In this document: positions 8,097-17,128 of the stretch, piece after piece
How the letters are laid out: every line of letters begins with the position of its first letter
Numbering within the stretch: position 1 is the first letter of the stretch
Origin: Actinomycetota bacterium
Lineage (GTDB): Bacteria; Actinomycetota; Acidimicrobiia; Acidimicrobiales; Ilumatobacteraceae
Reading direction: 5' to 3'
Length of the DNA: 44,185 nucleotides
Assembly: GCA_026393475.1 (NCBI GenBank)
Contig: JAPLAA010000022.1
Coordinates: 1-44,185, forward strand
Notes under the pieces: model-generated
Databases searched by the model: none
The model's input: only the letters and a program-made list of their open reading frames with translations
Told to the model about the DNA's origin: nothing
Made by a program: the position numbers and the translations under genes

Positions 8097-10864
8097 GTCG
8101 ACGTGTCCGATCGAGCCACTGCCACGGTGTCGTCTCCCAGGTACACGCGGATCACCTCCGGGTCGTCGCGCACCTCGACGGGTGTCCCTGCCTTCATGAC
8201 CGTTCCGGCCGCCATCGCGACGACACGGTCGGCGACACCCATCACGAGCGGGATGTCGTGTTCGATCAGCACCACGGTCATGCCCGACACGTCGCGCAGA
8301 TCGCGCAGCACCTGGGCGAGCGCCTCCACCTCACGCTGCGCGAGACCCGACGACGGTTCGTCGAGCAGCACGACCTTCGGCTCCAACGCGACGAGGCACG
8401 CGAGCTCGGTGATGCGCCGCGTGCCGGTGGACAGCTCGCCCACCGGTGTGTCCCGCCATGCGGACAGGCCGAGCGACGACACCAACTCGTCGGCCGCGGC
8501 ACGTCGACGCGAGCGACCACGGTCGATCCCGACCACCGACCCGAGCACACGGGCGCGGTCGCGTCCTTCGAGTGCGAGTTCCACCGTCTCGCTCACCGTG
8601 AGCGAGGGGAACAGCGCCGCGTCCTGGAACCCGCGCACCAACCCCGCCCGGGAGCGCGCCGCGGCCGAGCGGCGCGTGACGTCGCGACCGTCGAAGCGCA
8701 CCGTGCCCGCGTCGGGCGAGGTGAAGCCGGCGAGCAGTTCGAACAGCGTGGTCTTGCCGGCGCCGTTCGGACCGATCAACCCGACGATCGTGTTGGCCTC
8801 GACGACGAGGTCGACGCCGTCGACCGCCTGCAGGCCACCGAACCGCTTCGCGAGCCCGGTGCCCACGAGCAACGGCCCGGGCGGCGACGCCGGCCGCTGC
8901 GGCGCCACGAATCCGCCGACCGACGCGGCGCGGTCGGGCGCCCCGGCCCGCAGCACGAGCGGGTCGACGCCATGACGGACTGCGAGCCGCGCCAGCACCC
9001 GCTCACGCAGCGGGGCGATCAACTTGGCGAGACCGCCGGGCACGTACATCACCAGCAGCAACCAGCCGGCAGCGGTGGCGGCCAGTGCGGCCGAATCGAG
9101 CGGCACCAGGCGCGGGAGCCCCACGATGTACAGGGCGCCGAGCAGCGGACCCATCACCACCCCGATGCCACCGATGGCCACCATCGCGACGACCTCGATG
9201 TTGTCCGAGATCGGGAACGACTGCGGCGTCGCCACCGGGAGCGAGTGGGTGAACAACGCCCCGCCCAACCCGGCGAACGCGCCACCGACGAACAGCCCGA
9301 GCAGCTTGGTGCGCGCGGCCGACACGCCGAACGCCTGGGCACCCGAAGCGTTGTCGCGCACCGCCACGAACCGCCGGCCCAGCGCGCCGCCGGCGATGTT
9401 GCGCGCCGCCACGAACGCGACGACCAACAGCCCGAGCGTGAGCCAGGCATAGCTCCGTCCGCTCTCGAACGCGAACGACCCCACCACCGGACGCCCCGGC
9501 CGCTCGCCGAGTGCCAGCGCCCAGTCCTGACCGAGCGCCCACACGCTGGTGACCACCGCGAACGCGAGGGTCGTCACCGTGATCAGCAGACCCTTCGCCC
9601 GCAGCGACGGCAGCCCCGTCACGACCGACAATCCACCCGCCACCACCATCGACGCGGCGAACGCCAGCGCGAAGTTCCCGGTGCGCGTCGCGATCTCGAT
9701 CGACGCCACGCTGCCGAGCGCACCGAACGCGACCAACCCGAGCGACAGCTCGCCGAGCATGCCCGACACGACGGTGGCGCCGAGCCCGACGATCGCCAGG
9801 GCCATGATCGCGACGAACGTGTACGCGGTGGCGTTGGTGACCACGCCGATGACGATCGCCGTCGCGGCGGCGGCCACGATCCCGACGATCGGACCGAGGC
9901 ACCGCACCGCCGTGATCGCACGCAGCTCGGCCGGCAGCGGGCGCCACGGCTGCACGTTCGTCCACGCCGTGCGTTCTGCCAACCGGCCACCGATGGGGCG
10001 CTGCACGACGAGGCCGACGACGACCACGGCGAACAGCGCGAGCTCGACCGAACCCTGCCCCTCGGCGTTGGCGAGCACCACCTGTTCGAGCACCCCGATA
10101 CCGATCCCACCGACGAACGCCACCACCAGACGATCCATCCGGGCGAGCACGGCCGCTGCGAGCGCTCGCAACAGCAACGACGGACCGAACGCACTCGCCG
10201 CTGCGAACCCACGCGTGGGCGACACCAGGATCGCCGTCAGCGCCGACAGCGCTGCGGCGAGGCCCCACGCCAGTGTCGACATCCGCGCAGCCGGAATGCC
10301 GTTCAGACGCGCCGCTTCCGGATTGGCCGCCGCGGCGCGGAGCGCTCGACCCCACCGGCTGCTGCGCAGGAACCAGCCGAGCGAGAGCACGACCGCCGGG
10401 CCGAGGATCAACATCGCGCTGTACGCCGGGGTCACCCGCAGCGCACCGACGTCGAAGGTCGGCATCCACGGCGGCGACGGGTAGCTCAGCCCCGCCAACG
10501 CGGACGGGTTGATCGCTGCGGAGAACGACAGCAGCAGCTGGCCGATGCCGAGCGTGGCGACGACGCTCATCAGGCTCGGCGCGCTTCGCAGACGTCGGAT
10601 CGCCACCACCTCGGCGGTCCCACCCACGGCACCGGCGACCGCCATCGCCACGGGCAGCATCAGCCAGTAGGGCAACCCCCACCGGACGACGAAGATCGAG
10701 AACAGCGCTGCGCCGAACGCGCCGATCTCGCCGTGCGCAAAGTTGATCACGCGGTTCGTGCGGTACACCAGCACGAGACCCACGGCGAGCAGGCCGTAGA
10801 GGATGCCCGTCAGCGCGCCGAGCACCACGACGGGCGTCGAGATCTCGAAGGCGAGCACGCTCAC
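8093..10864 (-). CDS. LivH-LivM-LivG fusion: branched-chain amino acid-type ABC permease/ATPase
   Basis: 923 residues from GTG 10864 (GTGA overlap with the preceding gene). Domain order: a LivH-like permease (residues about 1-300, with VYRTNRVINFAHGEIG near the start), a LivM-like permease (about 320-620) and a LivG-like ATPase (about 660-915). The ATPase has Walker A GPNGAGKTT near 698, a signature that reads LSTGT near 811 instead of LSGGQ, and Walker B VVLLDEP near 838. These subunits are usually separate proteins of about 300, 350 and 260 residues, so this is one chain carrying both permeases and one ATPase. The second ATPase is supplied by the preceding gene. Known substrates of the family include branched-chain amino acids, urea and short amides; the neighbouring enzymes suggest amino acids or small peptides (inference). 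Confidence 0.93.
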   Translation of the reverse strand: MSVLAFEISTPVVVLGALTGILYGLLAVGLVLVYRTNRVINFAHGEIGAFGAALFSIFVVRWGLPYWLMLPVAMAVAGAVGGTAEVVAIRRLRSAPSLMSVVATLGIGQLLLSFSAAINPSALAGLSYPSPPWMPTFDVGALRVTPAYSAMLILGPAVVLSLGWFLRSSRWGRALRAAAANPEAARLNGIPAARMSTLAWGLAAALSALTAILVSPTRGFAAASAFGPSLLLRALAAAVLARMDRLVVAFVGGIGIGVLEQVVLANAEGQGSVELALFAVVVVGLVVQRPIGGRLAERTAWTNVQPWRPLPAELRAITAVRCLGPIVGIVAAAATAIVIGVVTNATAYTFVAIMALAIVGLGATVVSGMLGELSLGLVAFGALGSVASIEIATRTGNFALAFAASMVVAGGLSVVTGLPSLRAKGLLITVTTLAFAVVTSVWALGQDWALALGERPGRPVVGSFAFESGRSYAWLTLGLLVVAFVAARNIAGGALGRRFVAVRDNASGAQAFGVSAARTKLLGLFVGGAFAGLGGALFTHSLPVATPQSFPISDNIEVVAMVAIGGIGVVMGPLLGALYIVGLPRLVPLDSAALAATAAGWLLLVMYVPGGLAKLIAPLRERVLARLAVRHGVDPLVLRAGAPDRAASVGGFVAPQRPASPPGPLLVGTGLAKRFGGLQAVDGVDLVVEANTIVGLIGPNGAGKTTLFELLAGFTSPDAGTVRFDGRDVTRRSAAARSRAGLVRGFQDAALFPSLTVSETVELALEGRDRARVLGSVVGIDRGRSRRRAAADELVSSLGLSAWRDTPVGELSTGTRRITELACLVALEPKVVLLDEPSSGLAQREVEALAQVLRDLRDVSGMTVVLIEHDIPLVMGVADRVVAMAAGTVMKAGTPVEVRDDPEVIRVYLGDDTVAVARSDTST

Positions 10865-13056
10865 GTCGGCGCCTGTCCGAGGAACACCGACCGCAACAGG
10901 TCGTCGCGGTTCGACAGGTCGGTCGATCGGCCCTCGAACTGCACCCGCCCACGTTCGAGGAAGTAGGCGCGGTCGGCGAGCGACAGCGCGACGTTGATCG
11001 ACTGCTCCACCAGCACCACGGCCGAGCCGCGTGCGTTGATCGTCCGCACGATCGCGAGCAGCTCACCGACGACCACGGGCGCGAGACCGAGGGACAGCTC
11101 GTCGATCAGCAACACGCGCGGCCGCACGACGAGGGCCTTCGACAACGCGAGCATCTGCTGCTCGCCGCCCGACATCGTCGCCGCCGGCTGGTTGCGTCGC
11201 TCGGCGAGCCGTGGGAACGCATCGAAGGCCTCGTCGATGCGCGACTCCACCAGCGCACGGTCACCACCGAGCGAATAGGCGTGAGCCCGCAGGTTGTCGA
11301 TCACCGACAACGGGCCGAACGTCGCCCGACCACCGGGGATCTGCGTGAGCCCCAACGGCAACCGTCGTTCCGGGTCGAGCCAGGTGATGTCGCGGCCGGC
11401 CAGACGCACCGACCCTCGCCACGGGAGGTTGAGACCGCACACCGTGCGCAGCACCGTCGACTTCCCCGCGCCGTTCGTCCCGAGCAGCGCCACCATCTCG
11501 CCCTCGTCCACCCGGAAGTCGACGCCGAACAGCACCTGCACCTGGCCGTAGCCGACGTCGAGCCCACGGCACGACAGTGCGGGCAGCGCCGCCCCTTGAC
11601 GGCGCTGCTGTTCGAGCGCCGTCTCGTCGACGAGCTCGTCGATCATCCGGTCGAGGTCGTCGTTCACCGTCGACGCGCAGCCGCGCAGCAGCCAGGCCCC
11701 GACCAGGCCGGGGATCACGATCGCCACGAGCGCACCGGCGGTGCCGTACCGACGGTCGACGGTCCCCAGCAGCAACGCACCGGCAAAACCGCCGACCCCG
11801 GCGGTGTACATGCCGGCGAGCGCGGCGAGGTGCGACCGGAACGCCGGTGGCACCACACCGAGCATCGTGACGATCAGCGACGGGCCGAGCGCCGCAGCGA
11901 GCGCCGACGACGCCATGAAACACACGATCATCAGCGCGAACACGGGCACCAGTGCGCCGGCCACGATCGCGAGCACGCTCGCACCGAGGAGCAACGAGCC
12001 GACCCGTACCAGCCGAGCCGGGTCGCTGCGGAACAGCCGCTCGCCCACGGGCCCGAAGAACCGCAACGCCACGACGGCACCGACCGCGGACGCAGCGAAG
12101 AACACCGACCGGCCGCCCGGCCCCATGTCCCATCGCTCGTCGAGGAAGAACAACAAGAACGTCGAGTACGGCACGACGAGCACCCCGAACACCGCCTGCG
12201 CGGCGAGCAGTCGACGGATCGTCGGAATCATCAGCAGCCGGCGCACCACCTCGGCGAAGCGCAGCGCCGGCACCTCGACGTCGATGTGCTCGCCGCCCGC
12301 GCCGGCCACGCTGTCGCTGATCGCATCGCGCAGCGGTTCGTCGTCGGAGTGGCCGACACCCGGGTCGCGCAACCGGAGCGCGAACAACGCGGCCAGGAGC
12401 GAGGCGAGCCCGACCGCAAGGAACACGCCACGCCAGGTCAGCCCCGCCCACGCGGTGAGTACGCCGACGAGGAGCGGCGCGATGACGCTGCCGATGCTCA
12501 CCGCGGCCGCGTACGCGGTCTGCACGCGCACACGCGCACGGTTCGGGTACCAGTCCATCAGCAGCGGTTGGTGCAGCACTCTCACGCTGCCGCTCGACAG
12601 GCCGTCGATCACGACGACCACGAGCAGTCCCCACGGGCCGATGACGAGCACGGCGAGGAACGTCGCGGCAGTCCATGCGAACGCCGTGGCGAGCGAGATC
12701 GAGGCACGCCACGGACGCCGCTGCACGAGCGCCGCCATCGGCAGCGTCGCCACCGACACCGCGAGCAGCTTCGCCGACAGGACGCCGGCGAGCGCTCCCT
12801 TCGACATGCCGAGCGCACGGCTGATCTCGGGGCCGAGCACGCTGAGCACGAACCCGAACAGCTCGTCCACCACCACAAGCGACCCGATGGCCAACAGCGG
12901 ATAGAAACCGACGCCCGACGTGGCGACGACCGATCGGAGCGACGCCGGCCGTTCCTGGCTCGCGTCGCCCGACTCGTCCCACTCGCCCACGCCGAGCGCC
13001 TGCCTGGCGGCACGTCGAGCGCTCCCGCGATCGACCGGCACGTCCTCGACGCTCAT
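10861..13056 (-). CDS. MFS transporter fused to LivF-type ABC ATPase
   Basis: 731 residues in one open frame. Residues about 40-455 are a major facilitator superfamily region with roughly twelve hydrophobic segments (ISRALGMSKGALAGVLSAK, MDWYPNRARVRVQ). A linker of about 35 residues rich in acidic residues and Gln/Arg follows. From ALPALSCRGLDVGYG to the end it is a LivF-like ATPase: Walker A GTNGAGKST near 529, signature MSGGEQQ near 632, Walker B VLLIDELSLGL near 652, H-loop region VLVEQSIN. The LivF part should dimerise with the LivG part of the next gene. An MFS carrier and an ABC nucleotide-binding domain belong to different energy-coupling classes, so the fusion is unusual. I know of no characterised member. 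ATG 13056 overlaps the upstream stop as ATGA. Confidence 0.9.
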   Translation of the reverse strand: MSVEDVPVDRGSARRAARQALGVGEWDESGDASQERPASLRSVVATSGVGFYPLLAIGSLVVVDELFGFVLSVLGPEISRALGMSKGALAGVLSAKLLAVSVATLPMAALVQRRPWRASISLATAFAWTAATFLAVLVIGPWGLLVVVVIDGLSSGSVRVLHQPLLMDWYPNRARVRVQTAYAAAVSIGSVIAPLLVGVLTAWAGLTWRGVFLAVGLASLLAALFALRLRDPGVGHSDDEPLRDAISDSVAGAGGEHIDVEVPALRFAEVVRRLLMIPTIRRLLAAQAVFGVLVVPYSTFLLFFLDERWDMGPGGRSVFFAASAVGAVVALRFFGPVGERLFRSDPARLVRVGSLLLGASVLAIVAGALVPVFALMIVCFMASSALAAALGPSLIVTMLGVVPPAFRSHLAALAGMYTAGVGGFAGALLLGTVDRRYGTAGALVAIVIPGLVGAWLLRGCASTVNDDLDRMIDELVDETALEQQRRQGAALPALSCRGLDVGYGQVQVLFGVDFRVDEGEMVALLGTNGAGKSTVLRTVCGLNLPWRGSVRLAGRDITWLDPERRLPLGLTQIPGGRATFGPLSVIDNLRAHAYSLGGDRALVESRIDEAFDAFPRLAERRNQPAATMSGGEQQMLALSKALVVRPRVLLIDELSLGLAPVVVGELLAIVRTINARGSAVVLVEQSINVALSLADRAYFLERGRVQFEGRSTDLSNRDDLLRSVFLGQAPT

Positions 13057-13550
13057 CCGTCGTCCTCGAGGCTGAACTGCACACTGAACGCGCTCTCGCC
13101 GTCGCGGGTGCCGTCCGCGTCGAGCCGCACGACGGTCAGGTCGTACGGCGCATCGGCTCGCGACTCGCCCCGCGGCGGCACGATCTCGATCGTCACCGAT
13201 CGATCACCGGTCACGGTGATCCCGCGACGGGCGAGCCACAGGTCGTCGGGGCAGCCCTGGCTCACCACGCACGAGTCGTCGTCGCGGGCAAACCAATTGA
13301 TGTCCTCGCCCGGCGGCATCGGGCTCCGGTCCACCAACACGAGGTAGGCACCGCCCTCGCGCGGGGCCGCGTCGGTCCACGACACCTCGATCGGCACACC
13401 CACCTCGGCTCGGTCCTGGGGCACCACGATCTCGATCGAGTCGTCGGCGCGGAGTTGGAGTCCGTCGGTGCCGAACTGCGAGCAGGCCGTCGCCGTCATC
13501 ACCACGCACGCCAGCCCGCCGGAGAGCCGCCACCGCGCGCCGGCTCGCAT
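13053..13550 (-). CDS. Small lipoprotein of unknown function in transporter operon
   Basis: 165 residues from ATG 13550. The start is set by the signal peptide (RAGARWR, hydrophobic stretch, TATAC with Cys23), 34 bases after the binding-protein stop. The mature part is beta-rich: SIEIVVPQDRAEVGVPIEVSW, then an AYLVLVDRSPMPPGEDINWF segment, a Cys pair within CVVSQGC and a C-terminal YDLTVVRLDADGT. This suggests an Ig- or fibronectin-like fold (inference). It sits between the solute-binding protein and the transporter and overlaps the MFS-LivF gene by 4 bases, so it may be an accessory surface subunit. I do not recognise the family. Confidence 0.78.
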   Translation of the reverse strand: MRAGARWRLSGGLACVVMTATACSQFGTDGLQLRADDSIEIVVPQDRAEVGVPIEVSWTDAAPREGGAYLVLVDRSPMPPGEDINWFARDDDSCVVSQGCPDDLWLARRGITVTGDRSVTIEIVPPRGESRADAPYDLTVVRLDADGTRDGESAFSVQFSLEDDG

Positions 13551-13584
13551 CGCGCGTCGTCGAGCGCGATGCGAGCGACCGGCG

Positions 13585-15009
13585 TCAATCGATCGGGTAC
13601 GGACCACCGGCGAGGTACACGTTGCAGCTGCAGGAGGGGTCGTACTCGGTGAGGTAGTACTCCGACACGCCGTCACGACGGCCGGGGCCGAAGCTCGTCG
13701 CGAGACCGGCGGGCGACTGATAGCTGTCGCCCAGACCCTCGACCGCTGCCACCAGATCGGCCGCAGCCACGGTGCCACCGGCGGCCTCGACCGCCGCCCG
13801 CAACACCCAGACGGCGTCGCAGAAACGCAGGGTCTCGCTCACGGCGTTCGCCGAGGTGAACACGGCACGGGTGCTGTCGATCAGGTCGAGGCACTCGGTG
13901 GCCTCCGCCGACTCCGGCAACTGGCTCGACTCGGGAACCTCGCCCACCGGCGACCACGCGACGTTCGTCCCACCCGTCTGGATGTTCTGCACCAACGTCT
14001 GGCCACCGCTCAACGAGCTGAAGCCGAGCTTCGGCGCCAGACCCTGATCCTTCGCCGCGGAGAGGAAGAAGAACGGCGCCGCGCCGCCCGACTCGAAGAA
14101 CACGAGGTGGGTGACGCCCGCCTCCTTCATCTCGAGCACGGCGGCCTGCGCCTCGCTGGAGAACCGGCCGATGTCGTCGTTGGTCTTGATCGTGGCCAGC
14201 GCCGCGGTGACCGCGGGTTCCACACCCGCGGCGGCGAGCGCCGGCTCGAGGCTGTTCGTCGTGGCCGCGTCGAACTCGGGGCTCGCCAACCGGATGAGGC
14301 CGACGACCGCACCGTCCTCGAAGAACCCGGCCTGGTCGAGGCCCGACACGAGTGCTGTCGCCGCCCGGTCGAGGTTGATCGAACTCGGGTTCACGTACAG
14401 CGGGTTGGCGTCGTACACCGCCTGGTCGGCGAAGGTGAAGTTCGCACCGGTCGACGCGAACAGCGGCACACCGGCGTCGTTCAGGCAGGCGAGCACCTCG
14501 GTGCCGGGATCGCCGATGGCGACGACGGCGTAGACCTCGTTGTCCTCGGTCATCGTGGCGCAGATCTCACGAGTGATCGCCTGCGGATCGGTGTCGACGA
14601 CCTGATCGGTCTCGTGGAACACCGGCACGATCTGCTTGCCGCCCAGACCGCCGGCATCGTTGATGTCGGCGACCAGCGTGTCGACGAGCTGCTGGTGCGG
14701 GACGAACGTGATGCCCGTCGTGCCGAGCGCGGCCTGCGCGGCGTCCTGGTTGACGCTGATCACGAAACCGACGTTCACCGTGTCGCCGTCGACGCCGGCC
14801 ACCGGCGCTGCCTCGGTCGTCACCGGCGCCTCGGTCGCGGCCGGCGCGTCGCCGGTCGTCGCGGGTGCCTCGGCCTCCGTCGTCGGCGCAGCGGCCTCGG
14901 CGGTCGTCGGCGTGGGCGCCGCGTCGGTCCCGTCGGACGACTCCTCGGTGGAGCTGCACGCTGCCACCAGCAGCACACATCCGGCAACGGCGAGGAGCGA
15001 TCTGCGCAT
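13585..15009 (-). CDS. Branched-chain amino acid-type ABC substrate-binding lipoprotein
   Basis: 474 residues from ATG 15009, preceded by GGAAGG about 8 bases upstream. The signal peptide MRRSLLAVAG ends in the lipobox LLVAAC (Cys18). A long Thr/Ala/Glu/Pro tether (residues about 20-75) follows. The folded part is a type I periplasmic-binding fold (Peripla_BP_6/LivJ-like): VNVGFVISVNQDAA, DTLVADINDAGGLGGKQI, VYAVVAIGDPGTEV, GVTHLVFFESGG and a Cys-containing C-terminus (DPSCSCNVY). It should capture the substrate outside the membrane and deliver it to the two fused transporter proteins encoded just downstream. It is the first gene of the transport segment, 104 bases after the CPBP protease gene. 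The exact ligand cannot be read from sequence. Confidence 0.92.
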   Translation of the reverse strand: MRRSLLAVAGCVLLVAACSSTEESSDGTDAAPTPTTAEAAAPTTEAEAPATTGDAPAATEAPVTTEAAPVAGVDGDTVNVGFVISVNQDAAQAALGTTGITFVPHQQLVDTLVADINDAGGLGGKQIVPVFHETDQVVDTDPQAITREICATMTEDNEVYAVVAIGDPGTEVLACLNDAGVPLFASTGANFTFADQAVYDANPLYVNPSSINLDRAATALVSGLDQAGFFEDGAVVGLIRLASPEFDAATTNSLEPALAAAGVEPAVTAALATIKTNDDIGRFSSEAQAAVLEMKEAGVTHLVFFESGGAAPFFFLSAAKDQGLAPKLGFSSLSGGQTLVQNIQTGGTNVAWSPVGEVPESSQLPESAEATECLDLIDSTRAVFTSANAVSETLRFCDAVWVLRAAVEAAGGTVAAADLVAAVEGLGDSYQSPAGLATSFGPGRRDGVSEYYLTEYDPSCSCNVYLAGGPYPID

Positions 15010-15105
15010 CTGGGCCTTCCTTCGGTCGAACGTTCCGGCAGTTGCCGGTCCGGCGAGTCTGATCGCTGCCGGCTGGTGCGAACGTGTGGTCATCGAACCC
15101 GGGCG

Positions 15106-15121
15106 TTGTGCGATCACACAA
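15106..15121. promoter_or_regulatory. Imperfect 16-bp palindrome, candidate operator
   Basis: TTGTGcGATCaCACAA is palindromic except for one central pair. It spans the end of the CPBP protease gene and lies about 100 bases upstream of the binding-protein start, where an internal promoter of the block would be expected. The spacing of its TGTG/CACA halves (6 bases) differs from the CRP/FNR site (8), so no known regulator is assigned. Confidence 0.3.
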
Positions 15122-16010
15122 TCACCTCCGCCAGCACTGCGACCACGGCCAACACCGTCACGATGTCGGTGCGGACGTCGCGCTCGGCCCGGGCCCACAT
15201 CGGCGCGCCGATCGCCTTGCTCCACACGTTCGTCCCGCCGTGGATCATCACGGCGGGCCAGACGCTGCCGGTGTGTCGCCAAGCCACGGTCATCAACACC
15301 GACAGGCCGAGGCACAACCACACGAACTGGGCCTGCAGCGTGACGAACCGCTTCCAGTCGGGACGGCGCCGCAACGCCGGCACCTCGCGCGGCAGGTGCC
15401 AGGCCCACCACGACACCGCCAGCACGATCGTCGACCACCACAGCGAACCGGTCGCGACCACGAGCGCCGGGAGCGAGAAGGCCCGCCAGCCGAGCTCCTC
15501 GAGCGAGCCGCCCTCGTCGACGAACATCCCACCCGTGAGGCGCGCCCACACCTGAGGGCGGCTCCGGCCACGCATCACCGGCGGTAGCGGCTCGGCGGCG
15601 TTGGCGACGCGCAGATAGCAGGCCGACACCACGACGAACACCGCCACGATCACCGCGTAGGTGACCGCCGCGGCCCGACCGTCGGCCCCGTCGGCCACCG
15701 GCGACAGCCGACCGATCAGCGACCCGAGATCGGACTCTCCGTCGCCCACCAGCGACACGAGGATCGCGGCGACGGCCGGCGCCGATGCGAAGACCCACAC
15801 CGCCCAGACCGTCGGCTGCGTCAGCGCGTACCGGGCGATCGACACCGCGTTCGCATACGTGCGCTGCTCGTCGAGCCACGGGAACATCATCGGCAGCGCC
15901 TTGCGCGTCTCCGGTCGCCGACGGGCGGTGCGGCCTGCCTGCACCATCACGCCCGACGCGATGGCCGTCGCGATCGCGAGGTGCAGCGCGAACGCCGCCC
16001 ACCCGTTCAC
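15114..16010 (-). CDS. CPBP-family intramembrane metalloprotease
   Basis: 298 residues from GTG 16010, which overlaps the oxidase stop as GTGA. About eight hydrophobic segments are seen. The CPBP/CAAX-protease (Abi) motifs are present: EELGWR (EExxxR), then WAWHLP with a conserved His, then HGGTNV with the third motif His and Asn. The family consists of glutamate-type integral-membrane peptidases that act on membrane-bound peptides or prenylated proteins, and in some bacteria on bacteriocin-related or self-immunity substrates. Its place between an amino-acid oxidase gene and a binding-protein gene is not explained by known family members. A housekeeping or processing role within this block is possible. 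Confidence 0.85.
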   Translation of the reverse strand: MNGWAAFALHLAIATAIASGVMVQAGRTARRRPETRKALPMMFPWLDEQRTYANAVSIARYALTQPTVWAVWVFASAPAVAAILVSLVGDGESDLGSLIGRLSPVADGADGRAAAVTYAVIVAVFVVVSACYLRVANAAEPLPPVMRGRSRPQVWARLTGGMFVDEGGSLEELGWRAFSLPALVVATGSLWWSTIVLAVSWWAWHLPREVPALRRRPDWKRFVTLQAQFVWLCLGLSVLMTVAWRHTGSVWPAVMIHGGTNVWSKAIGAPMWARAERDVRTDIVTVLAVVAVLAEVIV

Positions 16011-17128
16011 TTGTGCCCCGATGCGCCGACATGGCGAGGCACGCGAGCGACCGCGAACGGATTGCCCGCCCACCCGGTGCCGTCCGCGAGATCGGCCAGC
16101 CGCCGACCGATCTCAGGGACGAACTTGAACCCGTGGCCGCTCAGCCCGACGCCGACGACCACGTGCCCCACCCGGTCGAGCACGAAGTCCTCGTCGGGCG
16201 TCGAGGCGTAGAGACACGTCGACGCATCGACCGGCACGGGATCGACCCCCGGGAGATGCTCGGCGACCCAGGCCTGCAGGCGCTGCCACGAGACCGGCTC
16301 GACGTCGTACGTGCGCAGGTCCGGGTCGACGACCGGACCGGTGTGGTGCTCGGCGACCTTGACGAGCCCTTCGGGAGTGACCATGCCGTAGTGCCTGAGC
16401 GACTCGCGCGAGATGAACGTGGGGAACGCCGCGGCGTCGAAGCCGTCGGCGGGCCGGAAGAACGCCAGCTGCTCCTGGGTCACCCGATGACTCGGCAGGT
16501 CGACGATGCCGGCGAGCGTCGACGGAGCCCACGCACCCGTCGTGACCACCACGGTCGAACACCGCCACCGCTCACCGCCGGCGACCACGCTCACCCCGTC
16601 GTCGTCGGGCTCGATCGCGGTCACGCCGACACCCATGCGGAGCGTCGCACCCGCCTCGGCCGACAGGCGCCGCAACACCGACAACGCACGATCCGCGTGC
16701 ACCGTGCCACCCGCCGGGTACCGGAGCACGTCGCCGTCGAAGGCCACTCCGGGAAAGCGCTCGCGCAGCAGCCGCCCGTCCCAGCGCTCCACCTCGACGC
16801 CACCGTCACGGCACGACGCCTCGATCTGATCCAACTCGTCGGACAGCCCGGCATCGATCGAGCCGGTGCGGGCGAGCAGCGGCACCCGTGCCCGCCGCTC
16901 GAGCTCGTACCACCCCTCGAGCGCATCGACCGCGAGTCGCAGATACGCCTCGTCGGTGTGTCCGAGCCTCACGATGCGCTCGCTCCCGTGGCTCGAGCCG
17001 CGTCGATGACCGGGCTCGAACCGGTCGACGGCGAGCACCGACAGTCCACGCCGAGCGCACTCCCAAGCCGCCGCGGACCCGGCGGCACCGCACCCGACGA
17101 CCACGACGTCGTAGCCGGCGCCGCGCAT
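16007..17128 (-). CDS. FAD-dependent amine/amino acid oxidase, monomeric sarcosine oxidase-like
   Basis: 373 residues, a typical length for monomeric sarcosine oxidase/N-methyltryptophan oxidase. The Rossmann dinucleotide motif VVVGCGAAGS is at residues about 9-18, followed by an acidic strand end (VDRF). GSSHGSERIVR is the family's second conserved block. TCLYASTPDEDFVLD near residue 303 matches the region holding the cysteine that covalently binds FAD, so a covalent flavin is likely. A C-terminal GLSGHGFKF closes the FAD site. The family oxidises secondary amines or amino acids to imine plus hydrogen peroxide. ATG 17128 shares one base with the upstream stop (TGATG). Next to a D-aminopeptidase and an N-acyl-amino-acid deacylase, it would oxidise the amino acid released (inference). 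Confidence 0.9.
   Translation of the reverse strand: MRGAGYDVVVVGCGAAGSAAAWECARRGLSVLAVDRFEPGHRRGSSHGSERIVRLGHTDEAYLRLAVDALEGWYELERRARVPLLARTGSIDAGLSDELDQIEASCRDGGVEVERWDGRLLRERFPGVAFDGDVLRYPAGGTVHADRALSVLRRLSAEAGATLRMGVGVTAIEPDDDGVSVVAGGERWRCSTVVVTTGAWAPSTLAGIVDLPSHRVTQEQLAFFRPADGFDAAAFPTFISRESLRHYGMVTPEGLVKVAEHHTGPVVDPDLRTYDVEPVSWQRLQAWVAEHLPGVDPVPVDASTCLYASTPDEDFVLDRVGHVVVGVGLSGHGFKFVPEIGRRLADLADGTGWAGNPFAVARVPRHVGASGHK

Noticed and set aside
5829-8975. Plus-strand frame of about 1050 codons over the S9 peptidase gene
   Set aside because: The minus strand encodes clear protein families across the same bases; the plus frame is Arg/His/Pro-rich and shadow-like.
8258-13347. Long plus-strand Arg/His/Gln-rich frames opposite the transporter genes
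   Set aside because: Typical low-complexity shadows of GC-rich genes; no start signal or domain.
15106-15121. A CRP binding site
   Set aside because: The half-sites are 6 bases apart where CRP sites have 8, so only a generic palindrome is reported.
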